Source: Cellulomonas fimi (GTDB taxonomy: Bacteria; Actinomycetota; Actinomycetes; Actinomycetales; Cellulomonadaceae). Taken from it: DNA of 64,000 bases. Below the pieces are notes generated by a model that was given only the letters and a program-made list of their open reading frames with translations, did no database searches and was not told the origin of the DNA. Shown here piece after piece: positions 33,896 through 43,040 of this stretch. How positions within the stretch are numbered: the first letter of the stretch is position 1; the number at the start of each line of letters is the position of its first letter. The stretch is taken from contig NZ_JABCJJ010000007.1 of assembly GCF_012952065.1 (NCBI RefSeq), positions 1-64,000 on the forward strand, read 5' to 3'. The position numbers and the translations under genes were made by a program.

Positions 33896-35155
33896 TCAGG
33901 GGGATTCCGTCACCGTGGCAGTGAGCCGGCCCGCGGCGAGCCGGATGCGTAGCAGGTCCCCGGGGTCGACGTCGGCGGCGTCGCGCACGATCGCGCCGTC
34001 GGCGTCCTGCACGACGGCGTAGCCCCGGTCGAGCGTGGCCGCGGGGGAGAGCGCGCGGAGCTGCGCCGAGAGCCGCTCGACCTCACCTGTCCCGCGCACG
34101 AGGGCCGCGTCGAGCATGCGACGCGCCGTCTCGAGGTGGCGGTGCACGTCCGTCTCGCGGGCGGCCACGATCGACTCGGGAGCGGCGAGCACCGGGCGGC
34201 TGCGCAGGCTGTCGAGCCCGGCCTGCTCGCGCGCGAGCTGGTGGGCGATCGTGCTCCGGATCCGGGCGCGCGCGTGCGTGAGCCGCGATCGCTCCTCCGC
34301 GACGTCGGGCACGATGTGCTTGGCGGCGTCGGTCGGGGTCGAGGCACGGTAGTCGGCGACCAGGTCGAGGAGCGGCGTGTCAGTCTCGTGGCCGATCGCG
34401 CTGACGAGCGGCGTCCGGCAGGCGGCAGCCGCACGGACCAGCGCCTCGTTGCTGAAGGGGAGAAGGTCCTCGACCGCGCCCCCGCCGCGCGCGACGACGA
34501 TCACACCGACGCGGGGATCGGCGTCGAGCTCGGCGAGCGCGGCACTGACCTGGGCGACCGCGCTGATGCCCTGGACCGCCACCTCCCGGATCTCGAACCG
34601 GACCTGCGGCCACCGCGCGCGCGCGTTCACCACGACGTCGTGCTCGGCCTTCGACTCGCGCCCGCACACCAGCCCGACGACCCCGGGCAGGAAGGGCAAC
34701 GGGACCTTGTGCCGCGCGTCGAAGAGCCCCTCGGCGGCCAGGACGCGCTTGAGGTGCTCGATGCGGGCGAGGAGCTCGCCGACACCGACCGCCCGCACCT
34801 CGTCGGCCTGGAGCTGGAGCGAGCCGCGCTTCGTCCAGAACACGGGCTTCGCGTGCACGACGACGTGAGCGCCTTCCGCGAGCGGCGCCGCCACGGCGTC
34901 GAGCACCCGGGGGTGCATCGAGACCGGCAACGACATGTCTGCGACCGTGTCCCGCAGCGTGAGGAACGCGGTGCCCGCGCCCGGACGCCGGTTGAGCTGG
35001 ACGACCTGGCCCTCGACCCAGACGGGCGCCATCCTCGCGACGTAGTCGGCGATCTTGGCCGAGAGCAGGCGCACCGGCCACGGCTGCTCGGCCGTGGTGT
35101 CGAGCGCGCGCACGGGGAGCTGGCGCACCGGGGCGGAGAAGGGCTCTGCGGTCAC
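33896..35155 (-). CDS. xseA: Exodeoxyribonuclease VII large subunit
   Basis: A 419-residue protein. The N-terminal OB-fold (about 25-125; [24 protein letters not shown]) is followed by the catalytic XseA domain with [15 protein letters not shown], then [25 protein letters not shown] and [24 protein letters not shown], which hold the conserved Arg, Gly-Gly-Gly, Asp and His-Glu-Asp residues. A long coiled coil follows (about 300-370) and the tail ends [13 protein letters not shown]. With XseB it forms exonuclease VII. The GTG at 35155 is 29 bases from the divergent ispH start, a conserved Micrococcales arrangement. Confidence 0.96.
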   Translation of the reverse strand: MTAEPFSAPVRQLPVRALDTTAEQPWPVRLLSAKIADYVARMAPVWVEGQVVQLNRRPGAGTAFLTLRDTVADMSLPVSMHPRVLDAVAAPLAEGAHVVVHAKPVFWTKRGSLQLQADEVRAVGVGELLARIEHLKRVLAAEGLFDARHKVPLPFLPGVVGLVCGRESKAEHDVVVNARARWPQVRFEIREVAVQGISAVAQVSAALAELDADPRVGVIVVARGGGAVEDLLPFSNEALVRAAAACRTPLVSAIGHETDTPLLDLVADYRASTPTDAAKHIVPDVAEERSRLTHARARIRSTIAHQLAREQAGLDSLRSRPVLAAPESIVAARETDVHRHLETARRMLDAALVRGTGEVERLSAQLRALSPAATLDRGYAVVQDADGAIVRDAADVDPGDLLRIRLAAGRLTATVTESP

Positions 35156-35184
35156 CACGTCAGGGTGCCACGTACCATGGACAC

Positions 35185-36201
35185 GTGGCTGAGCAGCGCA
35201 AGAGAGTCCTCCTGGCAGCCCCGCGCGGGTACTGCGCGGGGGTCGACCGGGCCGTGATCGCCGTCGAGAAGGCACTGGACCACTACGGGGCACCTGTCTA
35301 CGTCCGCAAGGAGATCGTCCACAACAAGTTCGTGGTCGAGACCCTGGCAGCGCGCGGGGCGGTGTTCGTCGACGACACCGACGAGGTGCCCGAGGGTGCC
35401 CGCGTCGTGTTCTCGGCCCACGGCGTGTCGCCGGCCGTGCACGCCGCGGCAGCCGTCCGCTCGCTCAAGACCATCGACGCGACGTGCCCCCTGGTGACCA
35501 AGGTCCACAAGGAGGCGGTCCGGTTCGCGTCGGACGACTACGACATCCTCCTGATCGGTCACGACGGCCACGAGGAGGTCGAGGGCACCTACGGCGAGGC
35601 GCCCGACCACATCCAGGTCGTCAACTCGCCCGACCAGGTCGACGAGGTCACGGTCCGCGACCCGGACAAGGTCATCTGGATCTCCCAGACCACGCTCTCG
35701 GTCGACGAGACGATGGAGACGGTCCGTCGCCTGCGCGAGCGCTTCCCGTCGCTCCAGGACCCGCCGAGCGACGACATCTGCTACGCGACCCAGAACCGCC
35801 AGGTGGCGGTCAAGAAGCTCGCGCCCGAGTGCGACGTCGTCATCACGGTCGGCTCGGCCAACTCGTCGAACTCCGTCCGGCTGGTCGAGGTCGCGCTCGA
35901 CGCCGGCGCGCGGTCGTCCTACCGGGTCGACACGGCGGCGGAGATCGACCCCGCCTGGTTCGAGGGCGCGACCACGGTCGGCGTGACCTCAGGGGCCTCC
36001 GTCCCGGAGATCCTGGTGCGTGACGTCCTCGCGAGCCTCGCGGAGCTGGGCTACGCCGACGTCGAGGAGGTCCGGACCGCGACGGAGGACCTGATGTTCT
36101 CGCTGCCGCGCGAGCTCCGCTCCGATCTCAAGGCCGCGGGCACCCCGGTCACCCAGCCGCGCCGCGGCCGGCGGACCGAGCTCACGGTCGAGCCGGTCTG
36201 A
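35185..36201 (+). CDS. ispH: 4-hydroxy-3-methylbut-2-enyl diphosphate reductase
   Basis: A 338-residue iron-sulfur enzyme making IPP and DMAPP in the last step of the MEP pathway. The three cluster Cys are C17 ([13 protein letters not shown]), C101 ([12 protein letters not shown]) and C199 ([11 protein letters not shown]). Substrate residues VFSAHGVSP and [16 protein letters not shown] are present. The TNQ variant reads CYATQNRQ as usual. The start is GTG at 35185. It is divergent from xseA. Two 44-bp palindromic repeats follow the stop. Confidence 0.97.
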   Translation: MAEQRKRVLLAAPRGYCAGVDRAVIAVEKALDHYGAPVYVRKEIVHNKFVVETLAARGAVFVDDTDEVPEGARVVFSAHGVSPAVHAAAAVRSLKTIDATCPLVTKVHKEAVRFASDDYDILLIGHDGHEEVEGTYGEAPDHIQVVNSPDQVDEVTVRDPDKVIWISQTTLSVDETMETVRRLRERFPSLQDPPSDDICYATQNRQVAVKKLAPECDVVITVGSANSSNSVRLVEVALDAGARSSYRVDTAAEIDPAWFEGATTVGVTSGASVPEILVRDVLASLAELGYADVEEVRTATEDLMFSLPRELRSDLKAAGTPVTQPRRGRRTELTVEPV

Positions 36202-36222
36202 CGCCCCGCACACCCTCGCGCA

Positions 36223-36266
36223 ACGTCCGCACTCGGTGGGGTCAGAACACCAAGGAGTGCGGACGT
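36223..36266 (+). repeat. 44-bp palindromic intergenic repeat, copy 2
   Basis: It begins ACGTCCGCACTCGGTGG and ends GGAGTGCGGACGT. Flanking GCGCA and TGCGC extend the stem by five pairs (36218-36271). It lies between convergent ispH and rmuC, 19 bases from copy 3. Confidence 0.88.
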
Positions 36267-36285
36267 TGCGCGATCGAGCTCGGCG

Positions 36286-36329
36286 ACGTCCGCACTCGGT
36301 GGGGCCACGGCACCACGGAGTGCGGACGT
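36286..36329 (+). repeat. 44-bp palindromic intergenic repeat, copy 3
   Basis: It has the same orientation as copy 2, with start-to-start spacing of 63 bases. It shares ACGTCCGCACTCGGTGGGG and CACCACGGAGTGCGGACGT with the other copies and differs mainly in the centre (CCACGG). Confidence 0.88.
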
Positions 36330-36358
36330 TCTGGATGGGGTGGGGCGTCCGGGAGGGG

Positions 36359-37684
36359 TCAGCGCGAGACCGACTCGTTCACCAGGTCGTCGAGAGACAC
36401 GACCTGGTCACTCGCCGAGGCGACGAGCTCGGGCGCGCTGACCGCGCTCAGGCGCGGGTTCGACGGCGGGGGCGTCGGCAGGTCGCCGTCGACCACGTGG
36501 AGGTCGGCGAAGCGCCGCGCGCTCACGAGCACGCGGGTCTCGAGGGAGGACACGGTCTGGTTGTACGCGCCGGCCGCGCTGTCGATCGCACGCCCGAGCC
36601 TGGCCAGGTGGTTGCCCAGCGTCGCGATCCGTCCGTGCAGCTCCTTGCCGAGGCTGAGCACCTGCTGCGCGTTGGCGGCGAGCGCGTCCTGACGCCACGC
36701 GTAGGCGATCGTGCGCAGGAGCGCGACGAGCGTCATCGGCGTCGCGACGACGACGTTGCGCTCGAAGGCGTACTCGAGCAGCGATCCGTCCTGCTCGAGG
36801 GCCGCGTGGAAGAACGCCTCCGCCGGCACGAACATCACGACGAACTCGGGTGCCGGCGCGAACTGGTCCCAGTACCGCTTGGCCGCGAGGTCGTCGATGT
36901 GCGTGCGGAAGTGCCGTGCGTGCGCCGCCATGCGCTCGGCGCGTACCCCCTCGTCGGTCGCCTGCGCCGCGTCGAGGTAGCCGAGGAAGGCGACCTTCGC
37001 GTCGACCACCACGTTCTTGCCGCCCGCGAGCCGCACGATCATGTCCGGGCGCAGCGGCCCGTCGTCCGTCCGCACCTGGTCCTGCTCGACGAAGTCGACG
37101 TGCTCGAGCATCCCGGCCGACTCGACGACCCGGCGCAGCTGGAGCTCGCCCCACCGGCCGCGTACCTGCGACGACCGGAGTGCAGTGACCAGGTTGCTGG
37201 TCTCGGTCCGCAGCAGCTCGGACGTCTCCCGCATCGCTCGGACCTGCTCGCCCAGCGCCGCCTGTCCGGCCAGCCGCGCCTGCTCCGCCGTGGTCATCTC
37301 CGCCTTGACCTGGTCGAGCGTGCGCGTGAGCGGCTCCACGAGCTGGCGGACCGCCTGCTCGCGCTGGGCGAGCTCGGAGACGTGCGTCTGCCGGGTCGCC
37401 GCAAGCCGCTGGTCGGCGAGCGCGAGGAACTGCTCGTTGTTGCTGGCGAGCGCCTCTGCCGCCAGGGCGCGGAACTGCTCCGCGAGCCGGGACTGGTCCG
37501 CCTGCAACGCCCGCACACGCTCCGCGCCGCTGCGCCGCTCCGCCTCGAGCTCGGCCCGCGCCTGCGCCTGGCGCACCTGCGCCGCCTGCACCCGGGCGTT
37601 GCTGCGGTTCGTGGCCAGGAGCGCCCCGACGAGCGCGCCCAGCACGAGCGTCACGAGCCCGACGACCACCGTGGTGAGATCCAT
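36359..37684 (-). CDS. rmuC: DNA recombination protein RmuC
   Basis: A 441-residue protein. One N-terminal transmembrane helix (TTVVVGLVTLVLGALVGALLA, about 4-25) precedes a long coiled coil (about 30-170, rich in Arg, Glu and Gln). The RmuC domain (about 175-400) contains GRWGELQLRRVVESAGM, DMIVRLAGGKNVVVDAKVAFLGYLDA, and VMFVPAEAFFHAALEQDGSLLEYAFERNV. The Asp and Lys of the VVDAKV stretch resemble the PD-(D/E)XK nuclease core. RmuC limits recombination at short inverted repeats in E. coli. The ATG at 37684 is preferred because it puts the helix at the N-terminus; an ATG at 37714 is possible. Confidence 0.94.
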   Translation of the reverse strand: MDLTTVVVGLVTLVLGALVGALLATNRSNARVQAAQVRQAQARAELEAERRSGAERVRALQADQSRLAEQFRALAAEALASNNEQFLALADQRLAATRQTHVSELAQREQAVRQLVEPLTRTLDQVKAEMTTAEQARLAGQAALGEQVRAMRETSELLRTETSNLVTALRSSQVRGRWGELQLRRVVESAGMLEHVDFVEQDQVRTDDGPLRPDMIVRLAGGKNVVVDAKVAFLGYLDAAQATDEGVRAERMAAHARHFRTHIDDLAAKRYWDQFAPAPEFVVMFVPAEAFFHAALEQDGSLLEYAFERNVVVATPMTLVALLRTIAYAWRQDALAANAQQVLSLGKELHGRIATLGNHLARLGRAIDSAAGAYNQTVSSLETRVLVSARRFADLHVVDGDLPTPPPSNPRLSAVSAPELVASASDQVVSLDDLVNESVSR

Positions 37685-37758
37685 GGGGCCGAGCGTGGCA
37701 GCAGCCACTGACATCGCGCCGTCGGGCCCGCCCGGGCCGGCCCGTAGACTCGACGCCC

Positions 37759-38844
37759 GTGGCACTCACCATCGGGATCGTCGGCCTGCCCAACGTCGGC
37801 AAGTCCACCCTCTTCAACGCCCTGACCCGCGCGCAGGTCCTCGCGGCGAACTACCCGTTCGCGACGATCGAGCCCAACGTCGGCGTCGTCCCGCTGCCGG
37901 ACCGGCGGCTGGAGGTCCTCGCGGAGATCTTCGGCAGCGAGCGGGTCCTGCCCGCGACCGTGTCGTTCGTCGACATCGCCGGCATCGTGCGCGGTGCGAG
38001 CGAGGGGGAGGGGCTCGGCAACAAGTTCCTCGCCAACATCCGCGAGGCGGACGCGATCTGCCAGGTCACGCGCGTGTTCCAGGACCCCGACGTCGTCCAC
38101 GTCGAGGGCACCATCTCCCCGCGGGACGACATCGAGACGATCAACACCGAGCTCGCCCTCGCCGATCTCCAGACCCTGGAGAAGACCATCCCGCGTCTCG
38201 AGAAGGAGGTCCGCGGCAAGAAGGCGGACCAGGCGCTGCTCGACGCCGCCGTAGGTGCGCAGAAGGTGCTCGAGTCGGGCACCACGCTGTTCCGCGGTGC
38301 GGCCGCCGCGGGGCTCGACCCCGAGCGCGTCGCCGAGCTCCAGCTGCTCACCTCGAAGCCGTTCATCTACGTCTTCAACACCGACGACGCCGGGCTCGCC
38401 GACCCTGCGATGCAGGCCGAGCTCCGCGATCTCGTCGCGCCCGCCGACGCGATCTTCCTCGACGCCAAGTTCGAGTCCGAGCTCGTCGAGCTCGAGCCGG
38501 GCGACGCCGCCGAGATGCTCGCCGAGAACGGTCAGGACGAGGCGGGCCTCGACCAGCTCGCACGCGTCGGCTTCCACACGCTGGGCCTGCAGACGTACCT
38601 GACGGCCGGCCCCAAGGAGTCGCGCGCCTGGACGATCCACCAGGGCTGGACGGCGCCGCAGGCCGCGGGCGTCATCCACACGGACTTCCAGAAGGGCTTC
38701 ATCAAGGCCGAGGTCATCGGCTTCGAGGACCTCGTGGAGGCCGGTTCTGTGGCCGCGGCTCGCGCTGCCGGCAAGGCCCGGATCGAGGGCAAGGACTACG
38801 TGATGGCCGACGGCGACGTGGTGGAGTTCCGCTTCAACGTGTGA
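37759..38844 (+). CDS. ychF: Redox-regulated P-loop ATPase YchF (Ola1)
   Basis: A 361-residue Obg-family protein. The P-loop is GLPNVGKST (9-17). The G3-like switch is DIAGIVRGASEGEGLGNKFL. The specificity loop reads NTDD in place of the GTPase NKxD motif, which is why YchF prefers ATP. A coiled-coil insert lies at about 135-195, and the TGS domain ends the protein (QKGFIKAEVIGFEDL, then KARIEGKDYVMADGDVVEFRF). It associates with the ribosome and responds to oxidative stress in other bacteria. The start is GTG at 37759, divergent from rmuC. Confidence 0.97.
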   Translation: MALTIGIVGLPNVGKSTLFNALTRAQVLAANYPFATIEPNVGVVPLPDRRLEVLAEIFGSERVLPATVSFVDIAGIVRGASEGEGLGNKFLANIREADAICQVTRVFQDPDVVHVEGTISPRDDIETINTELALADLQTLEKTIPRLEKEVRGKKADQALLDAAVGAQKVLESGTTLFRGAAAAGLDPERVAELQLLTSKPFIYVFNTDDAGLADPAMQAELRDLVAPADAIFLDAKFESELVELEPGDAAEMLAENGQDEAGLDQLARVGFHTLGLQTYLTAGPKESRAWTIHQGWTAPQAAGVIHTDFQKGFIKAEVIGFEDLVEAGSVAAARAAGKARIEGKDYVMADGDVVEFRFNV

Positions 38845-39116
38845 GCCGGCAAGAACCGTAGGTCATCAGAGGGGTGTGCCCCCTTCTTCCCCGTGTCGAC
38901 CGGCGATGACCAGCAACAGCCGAGAGCCGGCGTGATCGGCCCGTGTCGACGTGCGAGCCGGCGGACGACGGCCCCGCGGTAGCCGCCGTTGGCGTCGGCG
39001 CACGTCCGCACTGTCCACAGCCGGTGCGGTTTGCCGGATTTGGGTCGTCGATTGCCTGTACGTTCGCCCGGGACAGTCGCGCGGTGCTGGAGCCGTCGGC
39101 GGGGCAGGGGGGCGGG

Positions 39117-39710
39117 GTGATCAGGGTGCGGGGCTGGAAGGTCGGGGCTGCGATCGTGACCGGTGCGGCGATGGTCGCCGGGTGCACGGCCTCGGACGCG
39201 AGCCCGTCGCCGACGCCCACGAGCACGACGGCGTCGTCGCCCGAGCCCAGCCCGAGCCCGACGCCGAGCGAGCCGACCGTCGCGAAGCCCGCGCGCCCGG
39301 CCGAGATGGATCGCACCGACGAGGTCGGGGCTGCGGCTGCGGCGGAGTACTTCCTGAGCATGTACGCGTACGTGATGCAGACCGGCGACTTCGCCGAGTG
39401 GGACGCGATGACGACTGATGCGTGTGTCTTCTGCCAGGCGGTGCGAACGGACGCGACGGAGATCTTGGCCGATGGCCGAGAATATGCGGGGGGTGAGATC
39501 GCACTTTCGAACGTGGAGGTCGGCGATTTCGACGATCTCCTTCGTGCCTATCCGGTCAAGGCGTCCATGACGCTCAGCGAGTCGGTCGAAAAAGGAAGCG
39601 ACGGTGCTCTTCTCGCTCGAACGGAAGCGAGCCGCGGAACGGTCGTCGTGGAAGTGATCCGTCACCCTGATCGGTGGGCCGTTCTGGCGGTCGTGGGAGA
39701 CGAGGCGTGA
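39117..39710 (+). CDS. DUF6318-type lipoprotein
   Basis: A 197-residue lipoprotein starting at GTG 39117 behind GGCAGGGGGGC. The signal peptide ends in a lipobox (AAMVAGC, lipidated C23). A Ser/Pro/Thr spacer (about 25-60) is followed by the DUF6318 domain: AAAAAEYFLSMYAYVMQTGDFAEWDAM, then TTDACVFCQAV with a CxxC pair, and GREYAGGEIALSNVEV. The family is common in Cellulomonas and relatives, and its function is unknown. Codon use from about 39420 onward is clearly less GC-biased (gatcttgg, aatatgc, aaaaagg-like stretches) than in neighbouring genes. The stop overlaps the start of the next secreted protein (GTGA). Confidence 0.87.
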   Translation: MIRVRGWKVGAAIVTGAAMVAGCTASDASPSPTPTSTTASSPEPSPSPTPSEPTVAKPARPAEMDRTDEVGAAAAAEYFLSMYAYVMQTGDFAEWDAMTTDACVFCQAVRTDATEILADGREYAGGEIALSNVEVGDFDDLLRAYPVKASMTLSESVEKGSDGALLARTEASRGTVVVEVIRHPDRWAVLAVVGDEA

Positions 39711-40624
39711 AGATGTGGACCTTGCACGGCGTCGTCGTAGCCACCGTTCTGAGCGCCGCACTCGGTTCCGCGGTGGCTGATCCAGTCCGTCCCCAGCGCT
39801 TCTGGACTCAATCCACAGGAGACGGGTACTCGGTGTCCGGTGAGCGCCAGACAGAGGGCCAGGCAACGTCTCTCGTCGCCACGCCGGTCAACGAATCGCG
39901 GAGGGTCCCGCTCTCAATGTGTACATCGCTGCCGAGCGCCGCGATCGATGGCGCGATGGCGCAGCTGTGCAACGACTTCCGGGACGCCGGTGGGGTGGAG
40001 GCGCCGTGCCCGGACGGAGGGACTGGCACCGATCCGGTGCTGCGCCGCACCGTGGACCCGGCCAGCGCGACCGGGTTCACCCCGTGGAACCTGGTCGACG
40101 TCGGCGGGTGCACGGCCCCGGTGGACCTCGGCCCGGCGGTGGCGGCGGAGTTCCAGCGGCTGCCGCTGACGCCCTCGACCCTGTCCGTGCAGCCGCCGAA
40201 CGGGTGGACGCTGGTGAACATCGACACCCTGGCCTACACCGACGACGCGACCCAGACCCTGACCGCGACCGTGCTGGGCACCCCGGTGCTGATCCGCGCC
40301 ACCCCGGCCCGGTTCGCCTGGGACTTCGGCGACGGCACCGACCCGCTGGTCGGCACCGACCCCGGCCGGCCCTACCCGGACGCCACCATCGGGCACACCT
40401 ACCGGACCGCAGGCACCCGGCAGATCACCCTGACCACCACCTGGACCGCCGACTACCAGCCCGCCGGCACCCAGGTCACCGACTACCAGCCCGCCGGCAC
40501 CCAGGTCACCGGCACCGGCGGCTGGACCCCGGTCACCGGCACCGCCACGACCGTCACCACCAGCCCCCCGCTGACCGTGCACACCGCTCGCGCACGCCTC
40601 GTCGCCGACCCCCTACCGAACTGA
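39707..40624 (+). CDS. Secreted PKD-domain protein (305 aa)
   Basis: Translation probably starts at GTG 39707, overlapping the previous stop. An ATG two codons on is the alternative. A signal peptide (WTLHGVVVATVLSAALGSAVA) is followed by a region with four Cys (MCTSL, QLCND, APCPDGG, GGCTAP) and then a PKD-like domain (about 180-290) with the tell-tale WDFGDGTDPL and GHTYRTAGTRQITLTTTW. A perfect 30-base duplication adds a second DYQPAGTQVT inside this domain. The first 250 bases have lower GC than the rest. It pairs with the DUF6318 lipoprotein. Carbohydrate or cell-surface binding is only an inference from the PKD fold. Confidence 0.85.
   Translation: MKMWTLHGVVVATVLSAALGSAVADPVRPQRFWTQSTGDGYSVSGERQTEGQATSLVATPVNESRRVPLSMCTSLPSAAIDGAMAQLCNDFRDAGGVEAPCPDGGTGTDPVLRRTVDPASATGFTPWNLVDVGGCTAPVDLGPAVAAEFQRLPLTPSTLSVQPPNGWTLVNIDTLAYTDDATQTLTATVLGTPVLIRATPARFAWDFGDGTDPLVGTDPGRPYPDATIGHTYRTAGTRQITLTTTWTADYQPAGTQVTDYQPAGTQVTGTGGWTPVTGTATTVTTSPPLTVHTARARLVADPLPN
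40451..40510. repeat. 30-bp in-frame tandem duplication in the PKD gene
   Basis: Two identical 30-base units (40451-40480 and 40481-40510, each starting GACTACCAGCCCGCCGG) encode two copies of DYQPAGTQVT. The lack of any difference implies a recent event. Confidence 0.95.
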
Positions 40625-40898
40625 GCATCCCCAAGCCGACGGACCCCGCTCAGCCGACGGACGCCCCCATCGATGCCCGGCTGAGGGAGGAAAGTGTCAC
40701 CGGACGCACGAGAACGCCCCTCAACCGCGAGACAGGACCCGCGCGCACCCCCGGACACCGTGAGCGCCGGCACCCGTCGGCCGTCGGCCGGGAGCCCGGA
40801 GCGAAGGGCACCGGACGAGCATTCCCTTCCGGCAACTCTCCGCGACTCCCTCCGGCGACGCACCGCCGTGCGAGCTCCGTCGGTGGACAGCGCGCGCG
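40625..40898. other. Gap between convergent PKD and phosphatase genes
   Basis: Over 274 bases I see no supportable gene and no clear terminator. Short open frames are present on both strands, but none has a ribosome binding site or recognisable motif. Confidence 0.5.
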
Positions 40899-43040
40899 TC
40901 AGCCTGCGTCCGGGTCGATCGCCGGCGAGTCCGGCACGTCCGGCGGCACCTTGTTCGGCCCTGCCTCCGGCGGGCGCAGCCGGTCCTGGCGGTGCAGGCG
41001 GACAGCGACCAGCGCGACGTCGTCCTCCGGGTGGTCCGGGAGCATCCGGGCGAGGACCTCGTCGCACAGCGCGTCGAGGTCGAGCGTCGCCAGCTCCTCG
41101 AGGAGGTCGCGCAGCTCTGCCATGCCGGTGCGCAGCGGCCGGCGTCGTCGCTCGACGAGCCCGTCCGTGTACAGCAGGACGGTCGTCCCGCGGTCGAGCA
41201 CGATCTCCGACTCGATCCGCCGCGAGTCGGGCGCTATCCCGAGGACGAGGTCGTTCTGGACCCCCGAGAGCACGACGACGGTGCCGTCGGGGTTGATCGC
41301 CATGGGTTGCGGGTGCCCCGCGTTCGACCACCGGATGTGCGTGATGCCGCGCTGCCGCTCGTCGTCGCGCTGCTCGATCCGGGCGACGACTCCCGTCACC
41401 ACCGTGTCCGCCTGCAGCGTCCGCATGGCGCGGTCGACCTCGCGCAGCAGCTCGGCGGGCCCGGCGCCTGTCGTCACGGCGATCCCGCGGACGAGCGACC
41501 GCACCTGGCCCATGACCGCGGCCGCGGTGATGTCGTGCCCGACCACGTCGCCGATCACGAGCACCGTCGCGCCGTCGGGCTGCATGAAGGCGTCGTACCA
41601 GTCTCCGCCGACCTGCGCGGCCTCACCGGCGGGGACGTACCGCACGACGATCTGCAGGTGGTCGGGCTGGGCCGGCTCGGTGAGCAACGACCGCTGGAGG
41701 ATCTCGGCGACCTGGCGCTGCTGCCGGTAGAGCCGGGAGTTGTCGAGCGCGAGCCCGGCCCGTGCGGCGACCTCCTGGGCGGTGACCAGGTCCTGCGGGT
41801 CGATCCCCCCGCGCTCGGCCGAGCCGAAGAGCGAGATCAGGCCGACCGTGCGACCGCGTCCCCGGAGCGGCAGCACGACGGCCGTCCGCGGCGCCAGGCG
41901 TCCGAGCAGGTCACGCGCCTCGCCCGGGCGGAGCACCGCGCTCACGCGAGCCGCCGCGTCGTCGTCCACGATCTGCATCGCGCCGCTCTCGAGCGCCCGG
42001 CCCAGGAACGAGACGTCCTCGAGCGCGTCGAGCCGCAGCGCGACGTACCGCTCGGCGAGCGGCCGGGCCGCCGGGTCGACGTGCGCCCATCCGATGTCTC
42101 GCAGGCGGCGCCGCACGGGGGAGTGCTCCTCGTCGTCGACCAGCGTCACGATGCACCAGTCCGCCAGCGCCGGGACGACGAGCTCGGCGAGGCGCGCCAC
42201 CGCGACCTCGGCGTCGAGCGTGCCCGCGAGGTCGGACGTCACCTGCGCCATGAGCGCGGCGCGACCGGCCGCGCGCTCGGCCTCGGCCTGGGCACGCTTG
42301 CGCTCGGTCACGTCGAGGAAGTACACCGCCAGCCCCTCCGGGTCGGGCCATGCCCGCACCTCGAACCAGGCGTCGAGCGGGGCCGGGTAGTGGGCGTCGA
42401 AGGAGACCGGACCGTCGCCTGCCATCGCGCGGGTGTAGTTCTCCTCGAACTCCGACCCGAGGGCGGCCGGGAACAGGTCCCACACGACCCGGCCGAGCAG
42501 CTCGGTGCGCGAGCGGGCGAGGAACCGCTCGGCCTCGGCGTTGACGTACCGGAACCGCCAGCCGCGGTCCAGCGAGAAGAAAGCGGTCGGCATGGCCTCG
42601 AGCACGCGGGAGACGCGGGTCGCCTCCTCCTGGCGCGACGTCGTGTCGTACGACGCGCCGAGCAGCCGGACCACCGCGCCCGAGTCGTCGCACAGCGCAC
42701 GGCCACGCGAGAGCACCCACCGGGTCTCGCCGTCGGGCACGACGACGCGGTACTCGAGCTCGAGGTCCCCGCCGGCGTCGACCGTCTGCTGGATCGTCTG
42801 GCTCACCCGGGGGAGGTCGCGCGGGTGGACCCGCGCGTTGAAGCTCTCGATGGTGTGGCTGAAGTCGCCGTCGGTGTAGCCGAAGAGCTCCTTGAGCTGG
42901 TCGTCCCACGTCAGCGTCCCGGTGACCAGGTCCCAGTCGAACGTCCCGATCCGGGCAGCGGCGATCGCGAGCTCACCCAGCACGCGATCGGACTCGTGGC
43001 GGCTGGTGCCGCCGCCGCCGGACGGCTCAGACCTGGACAA
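40899..43040 (-). CDS. PAS-PAS-GAF-SpoIIE phosphatase
   Basis: A 713-residue soluble signalling protein. The first PAS domain (about 28-140, GTFDWDLVTGTLTWDDQLKELFGY) is followed by a second (about 145-250, LEAMPTAFFSLDRGWRFRYVN), a GAF domain (about 280-440, ending AARAGLALDNSRLYRQQRQVAE) and a PP2C-like SpoIIE phosphatase domain (about 470-690; GGDWYDAF, VIGDVVGHDITAAAVM, SNAGHPQPM, LLYTDGLVERR, DDVALVAVR), with the metal-binding Asp residues present. Such proteins dephosphorylate anti-anti-sigma factors in response to light, redox or ligand. The apparent start is TTG 43040, overlapping the VOC gene. GTG 42983 is the alternative; neither has a clear ribosome binding site. Confidence 0.92.
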   Translation of the reverse strand: MSRSEPSGGGGTSRHESDRVLGELAIAAARIGTFDWDLVTGTLTWDDQLKELFGYTDGDFSHTIESFNARVHPRDLPRVSQTIQQTVDAGGDLELEYRVVVPDGETRWVLSRGRALCDDSGAVVRLLGASYDTTSRQEEATRVSRVLEAMPTAFFSLDRGWRFRYVNAEAERFLARSRTELLGRVVWDLFPAALGSEFEENYTRAMAGDGPVSFDAHYPAPLDAWFEVRAWPDPEGLAVYFLDVTERKRAQAEAERAAGRAALMAQVTSDLAGTLDAEVAVARLAELVVPALADWCIVTLVDDEEHSPVRRRLRDIGWAHVDPAARPLAERYVALRLDALEDVSFLGRALESGAMQIVDDDAAARVSAVLRPGEARDLLGRLAPRTAVVLPLRGRGRTVGLISLFGSAERGGIDPQDLVTAQEVAARAGLALDNSRLYRQQRQVAEILQRSLLTEPAQPDHLQIVVRYVPAGEAAQVGGDWYDAFMQPDGATVLVIGDVVGHDITAAAVMGQVRSLVRGIAVTTGAGPAELLREVDRAMRTLQADTVVTGVVARIEQRDDERQRGITHIRWSNAGHPQPMAINPDGTVVVLSGVQNDLVLGIAPDSRRIESEIVLDRGTTVLLYTDGLVERRRRPLRTGMAELRDLLEELATLDLDALCDEVLARMLPDHPEDDVALVAVRLHRQDRLRPPEAGPNKVPPDVPDSPAIDPDAG

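Noticed and set aside
38985-39060. Apparent fourth copy of the 44-bp repeat (ACGTCCGCACTG)
   Set aside because: Only the first dozen bases match. The second arm and centre are missing, so it is at best a decayed half element.
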